64,000 nt of DNA from Bacteroidota bacterium (GCA_016717725.1 JADKFA010000011.1:94033-158032), one strand, 5' to 3'; positions 53,443 through 63,066 are shown, counted from the first letter of the stretch. Numbers and translations: made by a program. Notes: generated by a model not told the origin, from the letters alone.

Positions 53443-54834
53443 ATGAAGAACAGGTACATCGATCTTATCCAGCAAACCTTTGAATTCCCTCAAGAGAATT
53501 TCGAGGTTGTTGATAATCAGTTGAATTTTAATGAAATACCCTTAATGGACATCATTGCACAATATGGTACTCCACTCAAAATTACCTATCTTCCTAAGAT
53601 TAGCTCTCAAATCCAGAAAGCAAAACGTTTATTTAACGTTGCCATGGCGAAAGCTGACTACGAAGGTAGTTATTTGTATTGCTATTGTACGAAAAGTTCC
53701 CATTTTGAGTTCGTTTTAAATGAAGCTTTAAAAAATGATATTCATTTAGAGACAAGTTCAGCCTTTGATATTTCCATTATTAAAGAACTTGTAAAAGAAG
53801 GGAAAATTGATCGTGAAAATTTTGTTTTATGCAACGGGTTCAAGCGCGAAAATTACATTGAAGGTGTTGCTGATTTACTGGGAGATGGGTTTACGAACCT
53901 AATAACGATTCTCGACAATAAAGAAGAACTGGGTGCTTTGCAAAATGCATGGTCAGGAAAACATAAAATAGGAATCCGTATTGCTGCAGAAGAAGAACCC
54001 AATGCGGAGTTTTATACATCACGTCTAGGAATTCGCTACAATGAAATCATTGATTTTTATAAAAACGAAATCAGCAAGAATAAAAACTTTGAGTTAAAAA
54101 TGCTTCATTTCTTTATTAATACTGGAATAAAAGACACAGCGTACTACTGGAGTGAATTACAAAAGAATATCAATCTCTATTGTGAGTTAAAAAAAATGTG
54201 TCCTGAGTTAGAGTATTTAGATATTGGTGGTGGGTTCCCTATTCGAACAAAACTCGACTTCAACTACGATTATCAATATATGGCAGATGAAATCATTCGT
54301 CAAATCAAATCGGCTTGTGTGCAAAGAGATGTTCCCGAACCACATATCATGACGGAGTTTGGCTCCTTTACTGTTGGTGAAAGTGGAGCTGTATTATATA
54401 GTGTGGTTTCTCAAAAGAAGCAAAACGATAATGAGCTTTGGAATATGATTGATAGTTCATTTATTACAACACTGCCTGACACTTGGGGGATCAAACAACG
54501 ATTTATATTATTAGCCATTAACCATTGGGATGGGGAATTTCATCGAGTTAACTTAGGAGGTATAACCTGCGACTCAGACGATTACTATATTATGGAGTCG
54601 GTGCGAAATCGGGTATTTCTACCTAAACTAAGAGAAGGAGAAACCCAGTACCTTGGATTTTTTCATACAGGTGCTTACCAAGAAAGTTTAGGCGGATATG
54701 GTGGAATTCAACACTGCCTGATTCCAGCTCCAAAGCATGTTATCATTGATCGGGATGAAGAAGGAAAGATTTCTACACGCCTTTTTGCGAAGGAACAAAG
54801 TGCAAAAAGTATGATGAAAATTTTGGGATATTAG
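53443..54834 (+). CDS. speA: Arginine decarboxylase, Bacteroidota type
   Basis: A 463-residue fold-III PLP enzyme. The PLP lysine lies in YCYCTKSSHFEF (about residues 79-90); the phosphate-binding GGGFPIRT, the TEFGSFTVGESG segment and a C-terminal Cys-containing region (ITCDSDD) follow. It makes agmatine for polyamine synthesis. It is shorter than the 650-residue SpeA of proteobacteria, and diaminopimelate/carboxynorspermidine decarboxylase-like relatives are the main alternatives. Its arginase neighbour suggests shared control over arginine. Confidence 0.82.
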   Translation: MKNRYIDLIQQTFEFPQENFEVVDNQLNFNEIPLMDIIAQYGTPLKITYLPKISSQIQKAKRLFNVAMAKADYEGSYLYCYCTKSSHFEFVLNEALKNDIHLETSSAFDISIIKELVKEGKIDRENFVLCNGFKRENYIEGVADLLGDGFTNLITILDNKEELGALQNAWSGKHKIGIRIAAEEEPNAEFYTSRLGIRYNEIIDFYKNEISKNKNFELKMLHFFINTGIKDTAYYWSELQKNINLYCELKKMCPELEYLDIGGGFPIRTKLDFNYDYQYMADEIIRQIKSACVQRDVPEPHIMTEFGSFTVGESGAVLYSVVSQKKQNDNELWNMIDSSFITTLPDTWGIKQRFILLAINHWDGEFHRVNLGGITCDSDDYYIMESVRNRVFLPKLREGETQYLGFFHTGAYQESLGGYGGIQHCLIPAPKHVIIDRDEEGKISTRLFAKEQSAKSMMKILGY

Positions 54835-55011
54835 GCGAAAATTGGGTGTTTAGATTGGTTTGTATCAACTAATTAATTAATAATATTTTAATATTCAATA
54901 TATTATTAAGTTTACTTAAAGTAAAGAATAAATTAGTTAGGCTCGAGGTTATAAACAATACTTGTTAACAAATTTGGGTGAATGTACAATAATTGTAGGT
55001 GAAATTATGTT

Positions 55012-55019
55012 TACCTTTG
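55012..55019 (+). promoter_or_regulatory. -7 box of the coiled-coil lipoprotein gene
   Basis: TACCTTTG matches TAnnTTTG; TTG at 54993-54995 could be a -33 element at shorter than usual spacing (16). The ATG is at 55052. Confidence 0.5.
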
Positions 55020-55051
55020 ACAAGCGAACTTAAAACCTTAAACTAATTAAT

Positions 55052-55915
55052 ATGAAAAATATCCTATTACTTGCCGGCATCACGATGCTGATGATCAGTT
55101 GTGGTCCCGACTACAAAACTGAAGTTGAACGAATGATGCGCGAGCGTGACAGTCTAATGGCTCAATACGATGCCAAAGATTCTGTCATCAACGGATACAT
55201 GCAAGACATTGCAGAAATCCAAACTAGTATTGAAGGCTTAACAGCTCAAGAGGAAATGTTGAATCGTGAAGGTGCGAATAACACAGAGATCTCTCAAGAT
55301 GCAAAAACACGCATCATGGGTGATATCGAAGGGATTCGTCAAATGATTGATCAAAACAAGAAAAAATTATCTGATCTTCAATCACGTGTTCGTAAATCGA
55401 ATGTGAAAGTGGCTGAATTAGAAAAGATGATTGGTTCTTTGAACAGTCAATTAGCAATACGTGATTCTAGTATTAATTCTCTGAATGAAAACATTTTTGC
55501 TTTGAATGGTAAGATTACAACCATGCAGACTGAGATTGACACTATGGTAACAGAAAGCGCTAGAAAGACTGCAGAGATTAATGACAAGACTTCCAAGCTC
55601 CATACTGCTTATTATACAGTAGGTGATTACAAAACACTTCGCGATAAGAAGGTTTTAGCTAAGCAAGGTGGATTCTTAGGTTTAGGAAAAGCGAAAACAA
55701 TGGTACCTGATTTCAATCGTGAAGCATTCACACAAATTGATTTCACGTCAACAAAAACAATTCAGTTAAATACAAAGTCAGCTAAATTGTTAAGCACTCA
55801 CCCAAGTGATAGTTACAATTTACTTTCAGAAAACAAGAAAGTAACCGCTATTGAAATTACAGATCCAGAGAAATTCTGGCAAGCATCGAAGTACTTGGTA
55901 GTAGTTACTGAGTAA
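55052..55915 (+). CDS. Coiled-coil lipoprotein
   Basis: A 287-residue lipoprotein: signal MKNILLLAGITMLMISC with the lipobox cysteine at residue 17, then a long coiled coil (about residues 22-185) with heptads of Ile, Leu and Met, and a small C-terminal domain (KVLAKQGGFLGLGKAKTMVP ... VVVTE in part). It is a periplasmic or outer-membrane spacer-like protein. Similar proteins are common in Bacteroidota without an assigned role. An intrinsic terminator follows at 55998-56036. Confidence 0.8.
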   Translation: MKNILLLAGITMLMISCGPDYKTEVERMMRERDSLMAQYDAKDSVINGYMQDIAEIQTSIEGLTAQEEMLNREGANNTEISQDAKTRIMGDIEGIRQMIDQNKKKLSDLQSRVRKSNVKVAELEKMIGSLNSQLAIRDSSINSLNENIFALNGKITTMQTEIDTMVTESARKTAEINDKTSKLHTAYYTVGDYKTLRDKKVLAKQGGFLGLGKAKTMVPDFNREAFTQIDFTSTKTIQLNTKSAKLLSTHPSDSYNLLSENKKVTAIEITDPEKFWQASKYLVVVTE

Positions 55916-55997
55916 TTCACCTCTATACTGCTTCAGTCTTGTCCTACGCAGTACACATACTGCTTCGTCATTGACTTCGCAGTATACATATAACCTC

Positions 55998-56036
55998 AAC
56001 CCTGACAGAAACTAAGTTTTTGTCAGGGTTTTTTAC
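55998..56036 (+). terminator. Intrinsic terminator after the coiled-coil lipoprotein
   Basis: AACCCTGACA (55998-56007) pairs with TGTCAGGGTT (56021-56030), followed by six T. Confidence 0.85.
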
Positions 56037-56252
56037 TGTAAATTTTACTCGCAAAGGCTCCACTTCGCTAAATTTTCTCGCAGAGATTTCTATGTTTAAT
56101 TCCAAATTTTATCAAATAAAATAATTATTTAATTCCCTCTCCCTTGGAGAGGGCTAGGGAGAGGCTTGAACAATAGGCTTGCAATAATTTAATCGCATTC
56201 GAATAATACTTTTCTCTTCGACAGATTTCTCTATGCAAAATTGTCTCGCAAT

Positions 56253-56316
56253 CCCGATAGCTATCGGGACGCTAAGGCGCTAAGGCTACGCAATATTAAT
56301 CCCGATAGCTATCGGG
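56253..56316. repeat. Two CCCGATAGCTATCGGG palindromes
   Basis: Identical 16-base palindromes at 56253-56268 and 56301-56316, each followed by ACGC and set in the CGCTAAGG repeat. The type is known as a frequent intergenic palindrome in Bacteroidota genomes. Confidence 0.75.
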
Positions 56317-56427
56317 ACGCAAAAGCTACGCTATACTGAATGTTCACGCTAAAGCCCCAAAATGCCAATTCTTCAAATAATTAGCTGGTGAAATTTCCTT
56401 TTCCGAAATATCAATTATCTTTATTGC

Positions 56428-56973
56428 GTGAGAATCATTTACAGACTAATCTTTTATTTACGAGGATGGAAAATCGAAGGCGATGTGCCACGCGATATCA
56501 AAAAATACATCATTGTCGTAGCACCTCATACCAGCAATTGGGATTTTCTGATAGGCGTTGCCGTTAGAAGTATTAAAAAATTCAAATCAAATTTCCTGGG
56601 TAAAAAAGAACTTTTTTAACCGCCTTTTGGATGGCTTTTTTATGGACTTGGTGGATTTCCGGTCGACCGACAACACAAAACAAATTTGGTAGATCAAGTC
56701 ATTGACCTCGCAAAAAACAACGAACGATTCGTCATTGCCATAACTCCGGAAGGAACCCGTAAATCAGTTGCAAAATGGAAAACGGGATTTTATCAAATTG
56801 CTTTTGGTGCACAAATCCCCATTGTATTCTGCAGCCTCGACTATAAAAAGAAACTCGTATTTTTTAATTTACCTTTCTATCCATCTGGAGATTTTGTTGC
56901 CGATGCACCAACGATAGCGAAGTATTATGAAGGTGTTGTAGGAAAGACGAGGGGAATCACGCCGATTATTTAG
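56428..56973 (+). pseudogene. PlsC-like acyltransferase with an in-frame stop
   Basis: A GTG at 56428 opens a frame that carries VVAPHTSNWDFLIG (the HxxxxD-like NHTSxxD motif of glycerol-phosphate acyltransferases, here HTSNWD), then a TAA at 56617-56619 directly after KKELF. The same frame continues without a break: PPFGWLFYGLGGFPVDR, then TPEGTRKSVAKWKTGFY. The two parts together make a normal 181-residue enzyme of the 1-acyl-glycerol-3-phosphate acyltransferase family. The stop would be a lysine codon (AAA) in relatives. It is either a nonsense mutation or a base-call error. Confidence 0.75.
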
Positions 56974-57023
56974 ATGTTGGATGTTAGTCGCGAGGCTTCG
57001 CGATTAGATGTTAGATGTTGGAT
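56972..57023. repeat. Dispersed repeat with TCGCGAGGCTTCGCGA core
   Basis: ATGTTGGATGTTAG, the near-palindrome TCGCGAGGCTTCGCGA, then ATGTTAGATGTTGGAT. This is the fullest copy of the family also seen at 4988, 5592 and 32331. Confidence 0.7.
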
Positions 57024-57303
57024 TCGCTGAGTTAAAATTCGACTTCGAAAAAATAGCTATAAGCTGTATGCTTCAAGTTACTTGTCGATTTTAATTGATT
57101 ATTGCCTATTTTAATGTTTAATGGGCCGCTGATTTTTTATGATTTATTATGATTATTTAATAATGCATTTTGCATTATCATTATTACATCTATAAAACCA
57201 TTTTCAAATCTTCAAATTTCAACATTTTCAAATTCGATAAACAATATTAGAACTATAAGTTTTTCTACCCGACAAGTTAACTTCTAAAAAAATAAGCATT
57301 ATT
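56974..57303. other. Intergenic with repeat and palindrome
   Basis: Besides the repeat at 56972-57023 it holds a short palindrome, ATAATGCA (57160-57167) and TGCATTAT (57171-57178), with a three-base loop. The rest is AT-rich and shows no gene. Confidence 0.5.
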
Positions 57304-58281
57304 TTATATTCCCGCAATCAATGGATGCAAGGCGCGGTTCAAATTGTCTTCGATGCGTTCTACGATGTTATTACATTCGCTGCGTTCGAATTTGAGTCCA
57401 GTAATTTGCTCGTAAAGCTCGATGTAGCGATTGCTGACTTCGGCAACAAATTCGTCTGTGAACTCTGGCACAGTCTGTCCTTCGAGTCCTTGGAAATTGT
57501 TTGCAATTAACCACTGACGTAAAAATTCTTTACTTAATTGTCGTTGCGGTTCGTTGCGCTCCAAGCGCTCATCATATCCTTCTGCATAAAAATAGCGAGA
57601 TGAATCGGGCGTGTGAATTTCATCAATCAAAAATATTTTATCATTAGCACATCCAAATTCATATTTGGTATCTACTAAAATTAATCCTTTATCGTTCGCT
57701 AATTTAACGCCACGCATATAAAGTGCACGCGTGTATTTCTCAATTTGGATGTACTCCTCTTCAGGAACAATTCCCTGTGCAATGATTTCCTCTCTAGAAA
57801 TATCTAAATCATGGCCAGCTGCACTTTTGGTGGTAGGTGTGATGATGGGCTCCGGGAATGCTTCATTCTCGCGCATCCCATCAGGCATTGGCACCCCACA
57901 AATTACACGTTTACCCGCGCTGTATTCTCTCCATGCATGCCCAGTAAGGAATCCACGAATAACCATTTCTACTTTATAGGGCTTGCAATAAATTCCGATG
58001 GATGCATTGGGATCGGGAACGGAGATAATCCAGTTAGGGCAAATATCCTTCGTTGCATCTAAAAAGTACGCAGCAAGTTGATTTAGCACTTGCCCTTTGT
58101 ATGGAATAGGACGAGGCATCACCACATCGAAAGCCGAAACTCGATCCGATACCACTAATACCATTAATTTATTATCGATGATATATACATCTCTCACCTT
58201 GCCTTGATACACCGAAGTGATTTCAGGGAGCTTCAACTGTGTGTGGGTAATGCACTGAGAATCGGTCATAGTCGTTTCCAT
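57304..58281 (-). CDS. purC: Phosphoribosylaminoimidazole-succinocarboxamide synthase
   Basis: A 325-residue SAICAR synthetase, step 8 of purine synthesis (joining aspartate to CAIR with ATP). The N-terminal GKVRDVYIIDNKLMVLVVSDRVSAFD (in part: GKVRDVYII, VSDRVSAFD), the RGFLTGHAWREY loop and the late DEIHTPDSSRYFYA motif are all present. The length is that of the longer eukaryote-like form found in this phylum. It stands alone between repeats and phoH. Confidence 0.96.
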   Translation of the reverse strand: METTMTDSQCITHTQLKLPEITSVYQGKVRDVYIIDNKLMVLVVSDRVSAFDVVMPRPIPYKGQVLNQLAAYFLDATKDICPNWIISVPDPNASIGIYCKPYKVEMVIRGFLTGHAWREYSAGKRVICGVPMPDGMRENEAFPEPIITPTTKSAAGHDLDISREEIIAQGIVPEEEYIQIEKYTRALYMRGVKLANDKGLILVDTKYEFGCANDKIFLIDEIHTPDSSRYFYAEGYDERLERNEPQRQLSKEFLRQWLIANNFQGLEGQTVPEFTDEFVAEVSNRYIELYEQITGLKFERSECNNIVERIEDNLNRALHPLIAGI

Positions 58282-58414
58282 ATGATGGCTCTTTCCACAA
58301 AAGTAATTTTAGTTTCGATGAGTTAATAGACCTAAAATTGGTGGAGACTAAAATAGTACACCTAATTTTGTCTTAATAAATTAATCTACAATAACTTAAA
58401 TTAGTTCAAAACTT

Positions 58415-59401
58415 TTATTTATCATCTTCTTTATTGATGGGTTTATCGTACGCATGGATGATATCCTTCACCAATCGATGTCGTACTACGTCGCTGGCAT
58501 CTAAGAAGACAAGTCCAATTCCATCAATATTTTTCAATATTCGAGTAGCTTGTATTAATCCGGATGGCTGATTGCGAGGCAAATCGACCTGCGACATATC
58601 GCCCGTAACTATCATCTTCGCATTTGGACCCATCCGAGTTAAAAACATCTTCAACTGACTCTCTGTAGCGTTCTGTGCCTCATCTAAAATCACATAAGCA
58701 TGATCTAATGTCCGACCTCGCATAAATGCCAGCGGCGCTACTTCGATGACACCATTCTCTAAAAATGTTTTCAGTTTTTCACCGGGAATCATATCAAATA
58801 AGGCGTCGTAAAGAGGACGCAAATACGGGTCAATTTTTTCTTTTAGATCGCCCGGGAGGAATCCCAAATGTTCGCCGGCTTCCACTGCAGGACGTGTTAA
58901 AATAATTCGGCGAATTTCGCGATTCTTGAGAGCACGAACGGCTAAAGCTACTGCGGTATAAGTTTTACCTGTACCCGCAGGACCAATGGCAAAAACGATA
59001 TCGTTTTTCTCGCTCGACTCCACCAATTTTCTTTGATTGGGAGTACGCGCTCGTACTAATAATCCACTCGGACCAAAAACGAGAACATCTCGTCCATCAG
59101 CAGTGCCTGGAGAAGTTGATTTATTCGCATTTTCGATACTACTTTTCTTATTATTCCCTAGAATAAAATCCACTTCAGTAGGCGTCAACATGCCGTTTTC
59201 ACGATAGTACGACATCAACTTTAAGATTTTAGCTTCGGCATCGGCAACCATTTCTGGCTCTCCAATAATTTTTAATTCGTGACCTCTACCCACAACTTTT
59301 AGAGCAGGAAAACTACGACGGATCACATCCAAGTTAGCATCGTTCACTCCAAAAAAGTCAACGATATTCTCCAGTTCGATACTTAAATTAATTTCTTTCA
59401 A
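58415..59401 (-). CDS. phoH: PhoH family ATPase
   Basis: A 328-residue protein: an N-terminal KH-like RNA-binding part (about residues 10-70) and an AAA-type ATPase with Walker A GPAGTGKTYTA (about residues 138-148), Walker B VILDEAQNAT and the GDMSQVDLPR motif. PhoH proteins are presumed RNA helicases/ATPases linked to RNA quality control and YbeY. No ybeY lies next to it. Full length. Confidence 0.94.
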   Translation of the reverse strand: MKEINLSIELENIVDFFGVNDANLDVIRRSFPALKVVGRGHELKIIGEPEMVADAEAKILKLMSYYRENGMLTPTEVDFILGNNKKSSIENANKSTSPGTADGRDVLVFGPSGLLVRARTPNQRKLVESSEKNDIVFAIGPAGTGKTYTAVALAVRALKNREIRRIILTRPAVEAGEHLGFLPGDLKEKIDPYLRPLYDALFDMIPGEKLKTFLENGVIEVAPLAFMRGRTLDHAYVILDEAQNATESQLKMFLTRMGPNAKMIVTGDMSQVDLPRNQPSGLIQATRILKNIDGIGLVFLDASDVVRHRLVKDIIHAYDKPINKEDDK

Positions 59402-59588
59402 AGGGCATTCATCTTAATTGATTTTACGTTGTAAAGATAGAAACTGTTTCAGGTAAGATGGGTATTGTTTAGAAATATGTTTTTAAGGTCAAATGTGTCT
59501 TCAGTCTTCCAATAACACACCTTACTCCTTGAAAATAACATCTTTGAAAAAATTCCTTCACCTTTATTACTTTTGATTCCTCGAATCT

Positions 59589-60158
59589 GTGAATCCATCT
59601 CTCCATCAACATAGCGACGAAGAATTAATTGCTCTTTACAAATCAGGTGAAGGGAATGAAGGTGTGGGCATCCTTTTTAAGAGGTATACTCATATGGTTT
59701 ATGCCGTTTGCATGAAATATTTGAAGGATGAAGATGCAAGCAAAGACGCGGTGAGTCAGATCTTTGAAAAGTTGCTGACGGATTTGAAAAAACATGAAAT
59801 CCAATTTTTCAAAGCTTGGTTGCATACGGTGGTAAAGAACCATTGTTATATGAAATTACGAACCAAGCCGAAAGAAATTAGCAGGGTGGATTCTTATGTT
59901 ATGGAAACAGACGTGGGATTGCATCATGGGGCCGCGAGTGCAGAAGAAAAGCAAGAAGAGGAGTTGAAATTGCAACATATGGAAGCCGCCTTAAAGCAAC
60001 TCGACCCACATCAACAACAGTGTATTCAGCTTTTTTACTTAGAAGAAAAATGTTATCAAGAAGTAGCTACCATCACCGGATTTACATTGAACCAAGTCAA
60101 AAGCTATATTCAAAATGGTAAACGGAATTTGAAAATAATCATGCTTAAAAATGAATAA
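59589..60158 (+). CDS. ECF-type RNA polymerase sigma factor
   Basis: A 189-residue sigma-70 family protein. Region 2 is RYTHMVYAVCMKYLKDEDAS-like (about residues 27-46; contact motif DASKDAVSQIFEKL) and region 4 is LEEKCYQEVATITGFTLNQVKSYIQNGKRN-like (about 155-185, only in part quoted as TGFTLNQVKSYI). It starts with GTG; no ATG is available in a better position. The stop lies inside the next gene (8-base overlap), which encodes its likely anti-sigma factor. Confidence 0.9.
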   Translation: MNPSLHQHSDEELIALYKSGEGNEGVGILFKRYTHMVYAVCMKYLKDEDASKDAVSQIFEKLLTDLKKHEIQFFKAWLHTVVKNHCYMKLRTKPKEISRVDSYVMETDVGLHHGAASAEEKQEEELKLQHMEAALKQLDPHQQQCIQLFYLEEKCYQEVATITGFTLNQVKSYIQNGKRNLKIIMLKNE

Positions 60159-61395
60159 CAATATGTCGAACCACCATCACAATACTCCCTGCTTAAGCAG
60201 TCAGGAGATGCTGGATTATATTCAGGGCATATTGAGTTCTCAAGAGCAACACCGCATTGAAAAACATTTATTAGACTGTGAATTTTGTTCAGATGCCCTT
60301 GAAGGAATTCAATTGATGGAAAATCCGAATTCACTGTTAGCCATTGAAGAAGAACTAAATTCGGAAATTAATTCCATTACCGCTGAAAAGGAAGAAGAAA
60401 ATGAGTCTAAAGTTATTGTATTTTTTCCATGGAGAATGGCAGCGGCTATTGTATTAATTTTTATAAGCACGATTACATTATGGATGGTCATTCCAAAAAA
60501 TAATACTCAGGAATTGATAAGTGAAAAATCGGTACCCTATCCAGCACCCTCCGAAAATTCGATTGAACTTAAGCAAGAAAGTCAAGGAATGCAAGTTCCT
60601 AATGAGCAAGCAGCTCCTCCATCAAAAAGCCAAGCACCAACTATTTCTACAAGAGAAGAGCAAAATATAGACGTCACGGCTGAATCACTCCCAGCAGTAA
60701 ATGAAAATGTTTCTGACGAGCTATTTTCAGAAGCTCCCTCTAGCCCTGTAAAAGAAGAAAGTGATATGGCTAAAGCTGTTTCTAAACAAGAAGTAAAAGT
60801 TCCAGAGAGTGATCCATCTACTTCAGAAAATAAACAGTCGGGAACAAGTTTAAGTGAAGTCGATATTGAGCAAAAGAAATCAGGGGTGCACATTACTACT
60901 TCTGCTGCTCGACAACATGATGCTGGAGCCAGTGAAGATTCCAATAAAGACGATTTTGATGATTTGTACAAGAAAGGAATAAAGGAGTACAAAAATAAAA
61001 AGTACACATCAGCCATCACCTATTTAGAACAATGCACGAACAAGCCCGAAGCCATGTTTTATACAGGGGTGAGTTATTTTTTAATTGATAATCCGCATCT
61101 CGCATTGAGTAAGTTGGAAAAATATATACAAACAAATCAAACCTCCTATCGTGAGGCTTCTTTTTGGTACATGGGTCTTAGTTATCTTAAACTCGACAAT
61201 AAAAGTGCTGCTAAGCAATCGTTTGAGAATGTACTTCCCTTTAAAGGAGAATTTGAAAAACAAGCAATGGAAATGTTAAAAGTCTATAATTCTTTTAGCC
61301 GATTAGCGTTTACCTTGCACCATGAAAAGTATAGTATTCGCAGTAGCATTTTTTCTTCCCACCCTACTCTATTCCCAAACTTCAACAAACAGTAG
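60151..61395 (+). CDS. Anti-sigma factor-like zinc-finger protein with TPR domain
   Basis: A 414-residue protein. The cytoplasmic N-terminus carries a zf-HC2-type site (H39-x3-C43-x2-C46 within IEKHLLDCEFC), one membrane helix follows (about residues 96-114), then a long low-complexity Ser/Glu/Pro linker and C-terminal tetratricopeptide repeats (about 275-375) in the periplasm. It would hold the sigma factor at the membrane and sense an envelope signal. The end overlaps the start of the next gene by 74 bases, so the true C-terminus may be shorter. Confidence 0.8.
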   Translation: MNNNMSNHHHNTPCLSSQEMLDYIQGILSSQEQHRIEKHLLDCEFCSDALEGIQLMENPNSLLAIEEELNSEINSITAEKEEENESKVIVFFPWRMAAAIVLIFISTITLWMVIPKNNTQELISEKSVPYPAPSENSIELKQESQGMQVPNEQAAPPSKSQAPTISTREEQNIDVTAESLPAVNENVSDELFSEAPSSPVKEESDMAKAVSKQEVKVPESDPSTSENKQSGTSLSEVDIEQKKSGVHITTSAARQHDAGASEDSNKDDFDDLYKKGIKEYKNKKYTSAITYLEQCTNKPEAMFYTGVSYFLIDNPHLALSKLEKYIQTNQTSYREASFWYMGLSYLKLDNKSAAKQSFENVLPFKGEFEKQAMEMLKVYNSFSRLAFTLHHEKYSIRSSIFSSHPTLFPNFNKQ

Positions 61396-61934
61396 AAACT
61401 CATTTCGAGTGGTGTTTATTTGCATTTAAAAGAATTGCAAGAGCAAAGTCCATCCATCCAAACCACACAACTTCTTATCAACGGAGAAAAACATCGCATG
61501 TAAAAAAATGGTTTCGGGGTGATAGCCTATTTTTCATCAATGAACACAAAATAAAACAAAGTTTACCTTATGATAGCGTTTATGCTTTTGTAGATGATGG
61601 AACCCTATACATCCAACGAAAAGGTTTTGATCATAAAGTTACGGTAGCGGGTCAACTGTGTTATTTTGTTGAGAGTTATCCAATACGCAGAGCCGCATCT
61701 GCTCCAGTGTCAACAGAACGAAACTTGGAAATAATTCCGCATATTCTCGACTTGCAAGAAGGCGAGATTATAGAATATTCAGTAGCTTCACTTGAAACCA
61801 TCTTAATACTTCGTGACGAAGAATTATACCAGGAGTTTATTGGATTAAAGAGTCCAAAAAAACAGCGACAAATGTTAATACGATTTGTTGAGCGTTTTAA
61901 CGAGCGACACCCTCTTACCATTGTAAGCCAGTGA
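61322..61934 (+). pseudogene. Secreted protein of about 200 residues, two frameshifts
   Basis: ATG at 61322 encodes a clean signal peptide (MKSIVFAVAFFLPTLLYSQ). The frame breaks near 61403-61405 (a TTT that needs one more T) and again at the seven-A run 61502-61508; between and after them run SGVYLHLKELQEQSPSIQ, KKWFRGDSLFFINEHK and DHKVTVAGQLCYFVESYP, down to the TGA at 61934. The rebuilt protein has a signal peptide and a soluble domain I cannot name. The glycosyltransferase gene starts in its last codon. Confidence 0.65.
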
Positions 61935-62913
61935 AAATATTAATCATTCAAACTGCTTTTATTGGGGATGTAATTTTAGCAACACCTTTAATTCAGGAAG
62001 CGCATCGCTGTTTTCCTCATGCGCAATTAGATGTATTGGTTCGAAAAGGAAATGAAGGATTGTTACAAAATTTTTTAGGAGTGAGTAATATCCTTATCTG
62101 GAATAAACAAAATAACAAGCATAAAAACTTGTGGAGCATTCTTTCACAAATCCGAAAGGAGAAATACGATGTAGTCATCAACCTTCAGCGATTTGCGGCA
62201 ACAGGAATTCTTACTGGGTTAAGTGGCGCTAAAGAAAGAATTGGATTTAAGAAAAATCCATTTTCGTTCTTATTCACGCAAAAAATAGAACATGATATTG
62301 ATGGAGAAAATCAAACTCATGAAACGGTTCGCAATTTAAGATTGATGAAAAGTTTGGGCGCTAATGAAAATGCGAAACCCATACTTTATCCTTCCTTGAG
62401 TGATTTTGAATCAGTAAAAGACTTAAAAACTAAAGTTTACTTCTGTATCGCACCTACTTCTGTTTGGTTTACAAAACAAGTTCCCCCTACGAAATGGCTT
62501 GAGTTAATTTCATCTTTACAGGAATTGAATAAAGACGCGTTAATTTATTTGCTCGGGGGCCAGGGGATACGGAAGAGTGTTTGGCAATAGAAAAACAATT
62601 AAAAAATGAAAATGTAAAAACTCTAGCTGGTAAATTAAGTTTTTTACAAACCGCTGCTTTGATGAAAGATGCTAAACGGAATTTTGTAAATGATTCTGCT
62701 CCGATGCATATTGCATCAGCTATGAACGCACCCGTTACCGCTTTTTACTGTAGTACAATACCTGCTTTTGGATTTGGTCCTTTATCCGACGATAGAAAAA
62801 TTGTTGAAGTTTTAAATTTAACGTGTCGTCCTTGTGGGTTACATGGACATAAAGTTTGTCCTGAAGGACATTTTAAATGTGCCTTCGATTTAAAAATGGA
62901 AGAATTGAAATAA
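61931..62913 (+). pseudogene. Glycosyltransferase family 9 (heptosyltransferase-like), frameshifted
   Basis: A GTG at 61931 starts a GT9 protein: KILIIQTAFIGDVILATPLI (in part), YDVVINLQRF, APTSVWFTKQVPPTKW. At a five-G run (62555-62559) the frame slips: one more G would give LLGGPGDTEECLAIEKQL, which continues in the second frame (KTLAGKLSFLQTAALMKDA in part, NDSAPMHIASAMNAPVTAF, GHFKCAFDL) to the stop at 62913. The joined product of about 327 residues is a normal GT9 enzyme, which adds heptose or a similar sugar to LPS. GTG overlaps the preceding stop by four bases. Confidence 0.8.
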
Positions 62914-63058
62914 AGCAAGAATTCATTTTTTATACAAAAATCCTTTAAATGTTGAGTAATTATTTCTAAAGTAAAATTTTAATTAAAATATATTATTGAT
63001 AATTAGTTAATTACTGAATTTATTGTAATACTTGTTTCAACATCTAATGTATATACAC

Positions 63059-63066
63059 TATATTTG
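63059..63066 (+). promoter_or_regulatory. -7 box of yceI
   Basis: TATATTTG matches TAnnTTTG and ends 15 bases before the ATG at 63082. A TTG at 63032 is the nearest upstream candidate but is rather far (24 bases). Confidence 0.45.

Larger units (their letters stand above)
55916..56427. other. Intergenic stretch rich in repeats
   Basis: About 510 bp. It holds a terminator (55998-56036), CGCAAAGG/CGCTAAGG-type repeats (56045-56095 and 56240-56340), a CCCTCTCC/GGAGAGGG hairpin (56135-56153), and two copies of the perfect palindrome CCCGATAGCTATCGGG (56253-56268, 56301-56316). Nothing codes for protein. Confidence 0.7.

Noticed and set aside
60582..61019. A 145-codon minus-strand frame opposite the anti-sigma linker
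   Set aside because: It is the mirror of a low-complexity Ser/Glu/Pro linker and has no signal or family pattern of its own.
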